From Terriglobia bacterium (lineage in GTDB: Bacteria; Acidobacteriota; Terriglobia; Bryobacterales; Bryobacteraceae), in contig JANYJA010000119.1 of the NCBI GenBank assembly GCA_025358575.1, forward strand, positions 1 to 55,800: a stretch of DNA of 55,800 nucleotides. Reading direction: 5' to 3'. The notes under the pieces are model-generated. The model was not told the origin of the DNA, did not search any database, and saw nothing but the letters and a program-made list of their open reading frames with translations. Both the position numbers and the translations under genes were made by a program. Positions 34,280 through 42,383 of the stretch are shown one piece after another. Each line of letters begins with the position of its first letter. Position 1 is the stretch's first letter.

Positions 34280-36307
34280 TTACCGGCCTAGGGTGTATAC
34301 CGCGCGATTCGGCGAATGGGGGTTTACTTCTAGCATTATGTCACCCTGCTTACCGGACCTGAGCACTTCAACAGGAAGCGGTGCGTTCGATTCTATTGTC
34401 AGTTGAGAGTCATGCAACTCGAAACGAGCGGAGCCGAGGGGAACGCCCCCTTCAGGCAAAACGTTCCGGCCGGACTCCTTCCAGACGAATTCCATCCATC
34501 GGCCCCCTGACGCGGAACTGAAAACGGCGCGCGCTTTGAGCGATTCAAGGATCGTTTCGGGCATTCCGTCGCCATCCAAATCGGCAGTGTAGATTACGGT
34601 CCCTCCGCGAGGAATTACGAGCAACCGAACCGGCATCTCAAGCATGGTTGCGCCCGAGAGTTTGAGCCAGGCATCATGCAAACCACCTTTGGCTTTATCG
34701 GAAAAGACGCGAACCACCACATCGCGCTCGCTCGATCCCGCAATACTGATGTCCGTCTGGGCCGGCGAGAACTCAAATTCGGGCGAAGCGGCCGTGAGTG
34801 TGAAATTGCGAATCTCTGAAAAATTGTTTCGAATCGTGATGCTGATTTCTCGTCCGGCTTTCGCGTCTATCGGGATGAGCGCGGGCACAACGGGAAGTTC
34901 GGCTACGGCTCCATAGTGAAGGCCCACAGCTTCGCGAATCCGCAGTGACGCTGGCCGCAACAACTGCGGGCGTGCGTGGCTAAGCAGAATGCCGTCGGCT
35001 TCCAGGCCAAGCTCGGCGTGGTCGCCGTGCAGCGTGTTCGCGGGCACGTCCACGTCGTAATCAATCTCGTTAGGCGACTTGGTGGAGGCGCGGGCTTTCC
35101 ATCCCTGCGGGAGTTTGAGGCGCGAACGCTTGGCTAGGTCCTCCGAGGAGTAAAGCGTGGACACGCGCGTGGTGGCGCCGATGATCAGAGTCTTCGCGTC
35201 CACGAAAAATGCGGAAATCTCGGGCGGCTGGATCGCGAGCCCGACGCGAACGCGATGGTTCGCGCCCTTGCCAGCCGGGATCGCCAGCCGAACGCGCGCC
35301 GTGCTCTCATCCCACGCGAAGCTGCTTGGCTTGCCGCCCGCTAGATAGGGGCCACTGGGCTCGTGCGAAAGATGCAACACCACTTCACCGGCCGCGGGCG
35401 CACAGAACTCCATGGACAATATTCCATTTTCATACTCGACGCTGGTCAACTCCGCCGTTGCGTAGATCAGATGATCGTCGTTGCCCAGTGCCACGCAGTC
35501 CTTGCACATCGCGTTGCTGCCGAAAGGGAGATTCAAAGGCAGCCACATCGCTTCTCCGGCGGGCACGTCGATCGCGGGCAGCGTGATGGAGCGTTTTGCT
35601 GGCGGATAGAGCACCCTCAATTCGCCATGATAAGAAGAAGAAGCTCCGTTCACCACACTCACGGCGGACGTTTGTCCCATCACAATCTGCCGCACGGTAA
35701 CGCCCGGCGGAAACTCGCCCAGCACTTGCCGGACGCGGGGACCGGAGGCAACCCCGGCGCTCATCGCCTCGCCCCAGTACTGCATCAGTGCGGCACTCCG
35801 CCGGAGCGCGATGAGCGTCGGCTGCTCGTCACCGTTAAAAGCGATCGCGCCGCGACGGAACCTGGGAGCAATGGTGTCCTCCACATCAATCCACAGCAGG
35901 GCACCCGTCCCGCCAACGAGAGCCTCTCGACTCTCCGCCAGTGCGCGCGGCGATAGCGCGGAGATGCGACGGATGGGCAAAGGAGGGGCTGGCTGCGCGC
36001 CTTCCACATAAGCGATTGGTCCTCCGTGCGATTGCAATTGCGGGATGAGCTGCCCGGGCAGAACTTTGATACCGTCGAGCCGCACCCAAGCCGTAAGGTC
36101 CAACTTGCGCAGCAATCTCAGGAAATCATCAGTAGACTTCGAATCCGCATTCAACGGAAATTCAACATTGCGAATCCCCACATTCTTCAACCAGACCAGT
36201 TCACGCTCCCAATATTGCCGGGGAAACGAATCAAACGGGAACTCAACCGACTGAAGCGCCGCGTGCGATGCGGCTGCGCTCAGAAGGAGCAGCATCATCG
36301 CGCGCAT
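34280..36307 (-). CDS. Large secreted protein of unknown function, beta-rich with calcium-type loop
   Basis: The roughly 675-residue protein has a signal peptide (MMLLLLSAAASHA). Its first part, LVWLKNVGIRNVEFPL, resembles a TIM-barrel start as in GH35-like enzymes. Beta-sandwich regions follow, for example GREISITIRNNFSEIRNFTLTAA. A DLDGDGMPE loop near the end is calcium-type. No catalytic pair can be assigned. The start is ATG 36307, which overlaps the stop of the DnaC-like gene in TAATG, so translation is coupled. The open frame reaching to 36529 is a shadow of that gene. Confidence 0.75.
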   Translation of the reverse strand: MRAMMLLLLSAAASHAALQSVEFPFDSFPRQYWERELVWLKNVGIRNVEFPLNADSKSTDDFLRLLRKLDLTAWVRLDGIKVLPGQLIPQLQSHGGPIAYVEGAQPAPPLPIRRISALSPRALAESREALVGGTGALLWIDVEDTIAPRFRRGAIAFNGDEQPTLIALRRSAALMQYWGEAMSAGVASGPRVRQVLGEFPPGVTVRQIVMGQTSAVSVVNGASSSYHGELRVLYPPAKRSITLPAIDVPAGEAMWLPLNLPFGSNAMCKDCVALGNDDHLIYATAELTSVEYENGILSMEFCAPAAGEVVLHLSHEPSGPYLAGGKPSSFAWDESTARVRLAIPAGKGANHRVRVGLAIQPPEISAFFVDAKTLIIGATTRVSTLYSSEDLAKRSRLKLPQGWKARASTKSPNEIDYDVDVPANTLHGDHAELGLEADGILLSHARPQLLRPASLRIREAVGLHYGAVAELPVVPALIPIDAKAGREISITIRNNFSEIRNFTLTAASPEFEFSPAQTDISIAGSSERDVVVRVFSDKAKGGLHDAWLKLSGATMLEMPVRLLVIPRGGTVIYTADLDGDGMPETILESLKARAVFSSASGGRWMEFVWKESGRNVLPEGGVPLGSARFELHDSQLTIESNAPLPVEVLRSGKQGDIMLEVNPHSPNRAVYTLGR

Positions 36308-37074
36308 TAACGGTGAGCGATCTTGCGCAGGCGATAGTCTTCGATCAGAGGCATTTTCACGACGCGGCACATTTCGAATAGACGTGAGCGAGCCCGCTCG
36401 CCGATACGGTCGGTCAAAGTAATTTTGTAGTCGATTTTCTCGCCGCTGGCGGTTCGTCTTTGGCCCGTTTCCCCGGAATCCTGATCGCGCAAATTCGTCG
36501 TGACGATGGTTGCTTTGCGGTGGTTGCACCGGTGGGTGATGATGGCCGTGACGGTGTCTTCAACCCACTCGGTGACACGATGCGCGCCCAAATCGTCTAA
36601 AAGCAGTACCTCGGTGTCGAGTGCGATTCGATAGGCCTCTTTGTCGATAATCCCGGAGCCGGAGCTGAATCCCGCGCGGATGCGATCCAGAAGGTTTTGA
36701 TAGTCGAAAAATAAACCTTCGTGGCCGCGCGCCAGCAAAAGGCGCAAGGTGGCGGCGGCCAAGTGCGTCTTGCCAGTGCCAGGCTCCCCAACCAGCAGCA
36801 GCCCGTCTTTCTTCCCGGCAGGAAATTCGCGCGCGAATCCCTTTACGGCGATCAGCACCTCCATCAACTCTCTGTGCGCCATCTGGTTATCCCTGGGCAG
36901 CACAAAATTATCGAACGACGCGTTTTCATAAAGCGGCGGGATATTCGCGTTCTGCTCCAACCGCTCCACACGGGTCCCGCTAAGGCAGGTGCATCGCTCT
37001 GCGCCGGATACTTCATGACGCTCAACAATCCTCCATCCCGTCCCATTGCAGTTTGCGCATACCGCTGTTGCCAT
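36307..37074 (-). CDS. DnaC/IstB-like ATP-binding protein with zinc-ribbon N-terminus
   Basis: The 255-residue AAA+ ATPase has Walker A GEPGTGKTH at about 96-104 and Walker B EVLLLDDLGAH near 155-165. A sensor-like TIVTTNLRD follows. The N-terminus has CANCNGTGW and RCTCL, a likely zinc-binding pair. This is the layout of the DnaC-type helicase loader in Firmicutes and Acidobacteria, distinct from IS21 IstB. ATG 37074 is chosen because the conserved cysteines follow at once and GGAG lies nearby; the frame is open to 37185. It is the first gene of an operon with two non-replication genes. Confidence 0.85.
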   Translation of the reverse strand: MATAVCANCNGTGWRIVERHEVSGAERCTCLSGTRVERLEQNANIPPLYENASFDNFVLPRDNQMAHRELMEVLIAVKGFAREFPAGKKDGLLLVGEPGTGKTHLAAATLRLLLARGHEGLFFDYQNLLDRIRAGFSSGSGIIDKEAYRIALDTEVLLLDDLGAHRVTEWVEDTVTAIITHRCNHRKATIVTTNLRDQDSGETGQRRTASGEKIDYKITLTDRIGERARSRLFEMCRVVKMPLIEDYRLRKIAHR

Positions 37075-37176
37075 CACTCCATTATCCTCTCGCTTTTCTC
37101 TACACAATCCAGCTTGGGACCGGCATCGTATGTCTAGTTGAGTGGGAAAGAAATTCAAAAAAGGACAACAAATAAA

Positions 37177-37728
37177 ATGAATCAACGGATATTTGCAATT
37201 GCAACTCTAGCGCTGGCACTTTCGACCGGCAGCTTCGCGAGTCACAAAGACCCAATGGTGGGCGGGCATGAAATGTTTTCCACGAAAGACATCATCGACA
37301 ACGCGGTAAATTCTGCGGACCACACCACGCTGGTGGCTGCGGTTAAGGCCGCGGGTCTGGTTGACACATTAAAAGGCCCCGGGCCGTTCACGGTTTTCGC
37401 TCCGACTAATGCGGCGTTTGACAAGCTTCCGGCGGGCACCGTGGATACACTGGTGAAGCCGGAGAACAAGGAAACACTGACAAAAATCTTGACTTATCAT
37501 GTGGTTGCGGGAAAGGTCAGTGCGGGAATGCTGATGAAGAAAATAAAGGCCGGTGGTGGCACTGCGACACTCAAGACCGTCAGCGGCGGAACGCTGACGG
37601 CTATGATGGACGGCGGCAACGTTGTGCTGAAGGATGAAAAGGGCGGCACTGCGACGGTGACGATCGCGGATGTATTTCAGAAGAATGGTGTCATTCACGT
37701 GGTCGATTCCGTTCTGCAACCCAATTAG
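37177..37728 (+). CDS. Secreted fasciclin (FAS1) domain protein
   Basis: The 183-residue protein has a signal peptide (IFAIATLALALSTGSFA). One FAS1 domain follows, with the H1 motif GPFTVFAPTNAAFDKLPAGTV near 80-100. The H2-like end is HVVDSVLQPN, and the YH motif is LTYHVVAG. FAS1 domains mediate cell-surface adhesion. Expression is probably monocistronic, since a strong hairpin terminator lies just after it. Confidence 0.92.
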   Translation: MNQRIFAIATLALALSTGSFASHKDPMVGGHEMFSTKDIIDNAVNSADHTTLVAAVKAAGLVDTLKGPGPFTVFAPTNAAFDKLPAGTVDTLVKPENKETLTKILTYHVVAGKVSAGMLMKKIKAGGGTATLKTVSGGTLTAMMDGGNVVLKDEKGGTATVTIADVFQKNGVIHVVDSVLQPN

Positions 37729-37764
37729 GTTTCGCTTCACTGACACGGGGGAGTAGTAAGGGGC

Positions 37765-37788
37765 GGCGGGTGGAAACACCCGCCTTTT
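37765..37788 (+). terminator. Rho-independent terminator of the fasciclin gene
   Basis: GGCGGGTG (37765-37772) and CACCCGCC (37777-37784) form a perfect 8-base-pair stem closed by the GNRA tetraloop GAAA, followed by TTTT. It lies 37 bases after the fasciclin stop. The last bases overlap the stop of the convergent biotin carrier gene at 37787. Confidence 0.85.
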
Positions 37789-38176
37789 AATCCAAAATAA
37801 CCAGCACCGTTCCCGCGGTTACCGTGTCGTTCTGCTTTACTTCAATTCGCGCGATGGTCCCCGCGCGAGTTGCCTTCAACTCGTTCTGCATTTTCATCGC
37901 TTCAATCACTAGAATTCCCTGCCCGGCGCTTACTAACTCTCCGGGGTCAACCAATAACCGAATGATTTTGCCTGGCATGGGAGCGATGATGGTGCCAGCC
38001 CCGTTGCCGTGGGCGCTCCTGTTTTTAGGATTCCAGTCGCGCGGATCTTCATGAGAACCTGTGACTTCGTGTCCGTTGACCCAGACGCGGTTACCGTCGA
38101 CACACACTTCGTAAGAGACTCCTTCGGATATGACGGAAAATACGCCCGGCTCTACTTTTCGAAAATCGATGCTCAT
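37787..38176 (-). CDS. Biotin/lipoyl carrier domain protein (acyl-CoA carboxylase)
   Basis: The 129-residue protein ends in a biotinyl domain. GTIIAPMPGKIIRLLVDPGE leads to the biotin-attachment lysine in IEAMKMQNEL (K95). The N-terminal 55 residues form a linker domain. The ATG overlaps the biotin carboxylase stop by 4 bases (ATGA), so the two subunits are made in equal amounts. No carboxyltransferase gene is adjacent, so the acyl-CoA substrate (propionyl, methylcrotonyl or acetyl) is not known. Confidence 0.92.
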   Translation of the reverse strand: MSIDFRKVEPGVFSVISEGVSYEVCVDGNRVWVNGHEVTGSHEDPRDWNPKNRSAHGNGAGTIIAPMPGKIIRLLVDPGELVSAGQGILVIEAMKMQNELKATRAGTIARIEVKQNDTVTAGTVLVILD

Positions 38177-39654
38177 CTGAAGAACTGCTCCCGGTTCTCG
38201 CGCCATCGGGAAATAGCTGTACTCGCTACGGTCTTGGGAGGTGTATTCTGCCTCACCTCTCGCAATACGGCTTCGACAATCGAATTATGGGCAGGGGTCG
38301 CGACGGGAAGTTTAGGAAGCGCATCCAGAAAGCCCGTGTGCAAATCGCCTTCGCGGAAGCGGGGATCCTTGAGTATCCGCTCGAAGAAACGCAAATTAGT
38401 CTGAATTCCGGCGACTCGATACTCGCTCAGCGCGCGCAGCATGCGAGCCGTCGCGTTTTCGCGCGTGCTCGCCCACACAGCGAGTTTCGAGAGCATCGGA
38501 TCGTACTCCACAGGGACAGTCCAGCCCGGATAAACGCCTGAATCGAGGCGCACACCCGGACCGGAAGGCTCCGCCAGCTTGGTGATTTGGCCGGGTGACG
38601 GGAAAAACTGATTGTCTGGATCTTCCGCGTAGACACGACATTCAATCGCCGCCCCGCGCCACGTCACGTCTTCTTGTTGCAGCAGTAAGTGAGAACCTGA
38701 GGCAATCTCAATCTGAAGACGTACCAAATCCAGTCCGGTCACCAACTCCGTAACCGGATGCTCAACCTGCAGCCGCGTATTCATTTCAAGAAAGTAGAAA
38801 TTGCGGTCGGCATCGACGAGGAATTCCACTGTTCCCGCGTTATAGTAACCGGCGGCCCGCGCGGAGCGAATGGCTGCGGCTCCCATGGCATGGCGCATTT
38901 GCGGATTTAATGTGACAAGCGGTGATGGACACTCCTCCAGGATCTTCTGATGCCTTCGCTGGATGGAGCATTCGCGCTCGCCCAGATGGATCATATGCCC
39001 GTGGCGATCGCCTAACAGTTGAATCTCGATATGACGCGGATTCTCGATCAGTTTCTCAACGTAGACACGCGCGTCACCGAACGCCCGGTCCGCTTCGCTC
39101 GACGCATTTCGAAATTCCGCGTCCAGATCTTCCGCGCAATCAACGCGTCGCATACCCTTTCCACCGCCGCCCGCTACGGCTTTCAGCATCACTGGATAAC
39201 CGCACGCTCCCGCAAAATCGCGCGCCTCTTTAGGATCGAGAAGACCTTCAGGAGTGCCGGGGATGATTGGGGCCCCCGCGTCGCGGGCCATCCGTCGCGC
39301 TTCCGTCTTGGACCCCATGCGACGAATCGATTCCGCCGACGGGCCTATGAAGACAATGCCCGCGCCATCGCAAGCCGCCGCGAAGTCGGCATTCTCGCTC
39401 AGAAATCCGTAACCCGGATGGATCGCCTCCGCGTCGTGGCGATGCGCGGCTTCGAGAATGCGTTCAATATTGAGATAGCTATCGCGCGAGGGAGACGGCC
39501 CGACATGCGCCGCTTCATCGGCTTTGCGAACATGCAGCGCACCGCGATCGGCATCTGAATACACGGCTACGGATGTGATTTCCATCTCGCGCAGGGTTCG
39601 TTCAATGCGGACGGCGATCTCACCGCGATTTGCAACCAGTATTTTACGAAACAC
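38173..39654 (-). CDS. accC: Biotin carboxylase subunit of an acyl-CoA carboxylase
   Basis: The 493-residue ATP-grasp enzyme carboxylates biotin on the carrier protein. It starts MFRKILVANRGEIAVRIERTL and has HPGYGFLSENADFA near 75-90. The glycine-rich ATP loop KAVAGGGGKGMRRV is followed by EMNTRLQVEHPVTELVTGLDLV, with the catalytic arginine and metal ligands. The length fits AccC and split MccA/PccA subunits. It is followed by the biotin carrier gene. Confidence 0.93.
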   Translation of the reverse strand: MFRKILVANRGEIAVRIERTLREMEITSVAVYSDADRGALHVRKADEAAHVGPSPSRDSYLNIERILEAAHRHDAEAIHPGYGFLSENADFAAACDGAGIVFIGPSAESIRRMGSKTEARRMARDAGAPIIPGTPEGLLDPKEARDFAGACGYPVMLKAVAGGGGKGMRRVDCAEDLDAEFRNASSEADRAFGDARVYVEKLIENPRHIEIQLLGDRHGHMIHLGERECSIQRRHQKILEECPSPLVTLNPQMRHAMGAAAIRSARAAGYYNAGTVEFLVDADRNFYFLEMNTRLQVEHPVTELVTGLDLVRLQIEIASGSHLLLQQEDVTWRGAAIECRVYAEDPDNQFFPSPGQITKLAEPSGPGVRLDSGVYPGWTVPVEYDPMLSKLAVWASTRENATARMLRALSEYRVAGIQTNLRFFERILKDPRFREGDLHTGFLDALPKLPVATPAHNSIVEAVLREVRQNTPPKTVASTAISRWRENREQFFR

Positions 39655-39663
39655 CAGGGCGCT

Positions 39664-41538
39664 CTACTCCACTCTTTCAGCCGGCAGCGAATGACCCTGA
39701 AGCCGCGCGGCCGTAATCTGCGCAATGTCCAGCAGCCTGGGAGGATTCGGAGAGACCTGGGCTAGAGCATCGCGGAACATCGATTGGCAAAACGGGCAGG
39801 CGACGCCGACGGCTTCAGCGCCAGTTTCCACCAGTTCGCGCGCTCGAGTGACATTGACGCGATTGCCTTGCTCTTCGCCCATAAACATCATGCCGCCACC
39901 GGCGCCGCAGCAGAAGGACCGCTCCCGGTTGCGCGGCGCTTCGATTACATCGACGTTCCGGCCCAGCACCTCGCGCGGCTGATCGTAAATGCCGCGATAT
40001 CGCCCGAGATAGCAGGGGTCGTGATAGACCACTCTTTCTTTGGCTCCGTCGGTGAAAGGCAGAAGATCCTGAACACGCGCGAGCAGTTCGGTGTGATGTT
40101 CAATTTCGAACCTTGTGCCCGCCTCTTTCCAGTCGGTCCCGATGGTACGCACACAATGGGGGCAGATCGAAAGGAGCTTCACCGCTTTACTTTCACGCAC
40201 ATTTTCAATTCCCTGTTCCGCAAGTTGGGAAAACAAAAGATCATTGCCGAGACGTCGCGCGGGGTCTCCTGTGCACTTCTCCTTGCGAAGCACGCCGAAC
40301 TTAATATCCAAATGGCGCAAGATCTTCACCAAAGATAAAACGGTTTCGCGCCCTCCAGTGTCATAAGCGCCCATGCAGCCAAGCCAAAGGCAATATTCCT
40401 GCGTGCCATCAAAAATAGGAAGGCCGTTTTTATCGATGAATTTTTGGCGTTCGCTCGACGCAAAACCAAGAGAATTGCCGTTGCGCTCCATGGTGAGAAA
40501 AAGCTTCGTGCCATAGGAATCTTCCCAAGCGCCTGTGTTTACGGCACCGCGACGCAGCCCGATGATCATGGGCAGATGTTGAATTCCAACCGGACATTGA
40601 TACTCGCAGCCGCCGCACGTGGTGCACTGAAAGATCGCTTTCTCAGAAACGTAAGACTCCATCAGCGGCTTATCGGACTCGGTGCCGAGCTCCTTCAGAT
40701 ACTCGCGAATCCCCAAGATCACCTGCTTTGGATTGAGCTCTTTGCCGGTGTTGTAGGCGGGACAGTGCTCAGTGCAGCGTCCGCACTCCACGCAGGAGAA
40801 AGCTTGCAGGGCATCAAGCTTGGTGACGTCTTTACCCGTAACAAGCCCAAAATCCTCATCGCCCGAGAGCGGGGGGATATCACTGAAACCCGGTCTCTTT
40901 GCAAATATAGCCGCAGGGCTCAACACAAGGTGCAAATGTTTGGTGTGCGGAATTAGCGGCAGAAAGACGAGTAGCGCAACGGTATGGAGCCACCAGTTCG
41001 CATGTCCCGCAAGCGTCCCTTCGTGAACAACGAATGTCGCAAGATAGGTCACCATCAGTGTGAAAATCAGCAGGGCGATGAAACCCGATTCCCACGAGAC
41101 CTTCTCACCCAGCCATGTGGGGCGGGTCACCAGCCGACGATATGCCAATCCCGCAATCGAAATCGCGACCATGATCGCGAAGAGAGCTACAAAGCCGAAG
41201 TAGAAAAGGCCGAATCCGCTTTCATGCGCAATCAGTCTAACGCCGAATCCGGCGGCGATATGGTTGAGCGTCACTAGTGCAAAAGCGCAGAAGCCCCAGA
41301 ACACAAACGCGTGGGCGAGACCGGGCATTGGCCGCTCACGAATCACTTTCCCTTGAAGCAGCACCTCCCAGATAAATTTCTGGAGGCGCGGAATTAGTTC
41401 GCCAACGGCGAAACCGGCGTCCGGACGCGCTTGCCTAATGATGTGAAGCACTCGACGGAAGCGAATCCAAAAGCCGGCTGCCGACGCGCAAATGAGAATC
41501 AGAAGAAGGGTTTTTTCAAGCCAGCTCGGATTGGCCAT
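39664..41538 (-). CDS. Membrane Fe-S oxidoreductase, EtfD/ETF-quinone-oxidoreductase-like
   Basis: The roughly 624-residue protein has an N-terminal membrane part like the NarI gamma subunit, with several spans (about 10-230). Two 4Fe-4S motifs follow: CVECGRCTEHCPAYNTG and CTTCGGCEYQCPVG. Two CCG-type (HdrD-like) domains are last, with CLWLGCMGAYD, HDPCYLGRYRGIYDQPREVL and SFCCGAGGGMMF. The same order is known in EtfD (Rv0338c) and in membrane oxidoreductases that pass electrons from ETF to quinone in acyl-CoA oxidation. It lies 9 bases from the biotin carboxylase gene, consistent with acyl-CoA metabolism. No etfAB genes are seen here. Confidence 0.85.
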   Translation of the reverse strand: MANPSWLEKTLLLILICASAAGFWIRFRRVLHIIRQARPDAGFAVGELIPRLQKFIWEVLLQGKVIRERPMPGLAHAFVFWGFCAFALVTLNHIAAGFGVRLIAHESGFGLFYFGFVALFAIMVAISIAGLAYRRLVTRPTWLGEKVSWESGFIALLIFTLMVTYLATFVVHEGTLAGHANWWLHTVALLVFLPLIPHTKHLHLVLSPAAIFAKRPGFSDIPPLSGDEDFGLVTGKDVTKLDALQAFSCVECGRCTEHCPAYNTGKELNPKQVILGIREYLKELGTESDKPLMESYVSEKAIFQCTTCGGCEYQCPVGIQHLPMIIGLRRGAVNTGAWEDSYGTKLFLTMERNGNSLGFASSERQKFIDKNGLPIFDGTQEYCLWLGCMGAYDTGGRETVLSLVKILRHLDIKFGVLRKEKCTGDPARRLGNDLLFSQLAEQGIENVRESKAVKLLSICPHCVRTIGTDWKEAGTRFEIEHHTELLARVQDLLPFTDGAKERVVYHDPCYLGRYRGIYDQPREVLGRNVDVIEAPRNRERSFCCGAGGGMMFMGEEQGNRVNVTRARELVETGAEAVGVACPFCQSMFRDALAQVSPNPPRLLDIAQITAARLQGHSLPAERVE

Positions 41539-41571
41539 GAGGGTCAATTTGAATGTATCACCGACCCCAAA

Positions 41572-41614
41572 AGAAAAAGCGCCTGGACCGCGAATTTCCG
41601 CGATGCTGGCGCTT
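41572..41614 (-). terminator. Rho-independent terminator of the SYLF gene
   Basis: On the reverse strand AAGCGCC (41614-41608) and GGCGCTT (41583-41577) form a stem with an inner CGCG pairing, followed by TTTCTTTT. It lies 31 bases after the SYLF stop and before the Fe-S oxidoreductase gene, separating the two transcripts. Confidence 0.65.
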
Positions 41615-41644
41615 GTTAGAGAGCTTAACGAACCACAATATTAG

Positions 41645-42331
41645 TTAATTTTCTTTATGCATCGAATATTTGTCGAGTGTTGCGTTAAAAGCCATTGCTT
41701 CGGCAGGAACCGGAGTGCCGCCCATAAGAATCTTCTCTGCCGACGGGTTGCTACCGTAAAGAGCAATGTTGGCTTCCTTATCGGGTCGGAGCGTCGCGCC
41801 AGAGAGTGTAATACCGGCGAAAACCCCGCGCGAGCGCGAATAGGAAAGTATCTCAGCGCGCATCATTGCGTCGGTTTCCGCAGACGCATCACGACCCACG
41901 GGACCAGCCGCCACTTCCGCACCAGCGCCTAACGTAAATTTGCTCTGAAGAAGTTTCTCGGCACCGCTCTTGTTCATAACCAGAAGCACAACATCGGTCT
42001 CGGAACCGCCAATCTGGAAGCCCACGCTTCCGCCTTCAACTTTCACGCCTTCCGGCGCGCCCCAACCGGTGCCGGCTTTGCGGCAGGTCGTAAAACCACG
42101 CCCATACTTACCGCCGAAAACCAGGCCAAGCCGCTTCACGCTGGGAACAACAACCACGCATTGCGCTTTATCCAAAAGATCTTGGGGTATGCCCTTATCC
42201 GGAGTGCCCATAATTTCGTTCAGGACGGTATTCGAGGCGTCGAGCCGTTTGGCGACGTCCGCTCTTTCATCCCCTACTAACGAGGAAGCCATCGATGCCG
42301 CCGTAAGTGCAACTACCATCGAAATTCGCAT
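41645..42331 (-). CDS. SYLF (Ysc84-like) lipid-binding domain protein
   Basis: The 228-residue exported protein has a signal peptide (MRISMVVALTAASMASS). The SYLF domain includes GIPQDLLDKAQCVVVVPSVKRLGLVFGGKYGRGF and later SVGFQIGGSETDVVLLVMN. It ends with ALYG and NPSAEKIL. SYLF domains bind phosphoinositides in eukaryotes, and the bacterial role is unclear. The terminator at 41572-41614 ends its transcript. Confidence 0.92.
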   Translation of the reverse strand: MRISMVVALTAASMASSLVGDERADVAKRLDASNTVLNEIMGTPDKGIPQDLLDKAQCVVVVPSVKRLGLVFGGKYGRGFTTCRKAGTGWGAPEGVKVEGGSVGFQIGGSETDVVLLVMNKSGAEKLLQSKFTLGAGAEVAAGPVGRDASAETDAMMRAEILSYSRSRGVFAGITLSGATLRPDKEANIALYGSNPSAEKILMGGTPVPAEAMAFNATLDKYSMHKEN

Positions 42332-42383
42332 TTAGTTCTCCTTCGGACATCTTTCAGCAGTTCAGGCACCAAAGTACCAAGTG

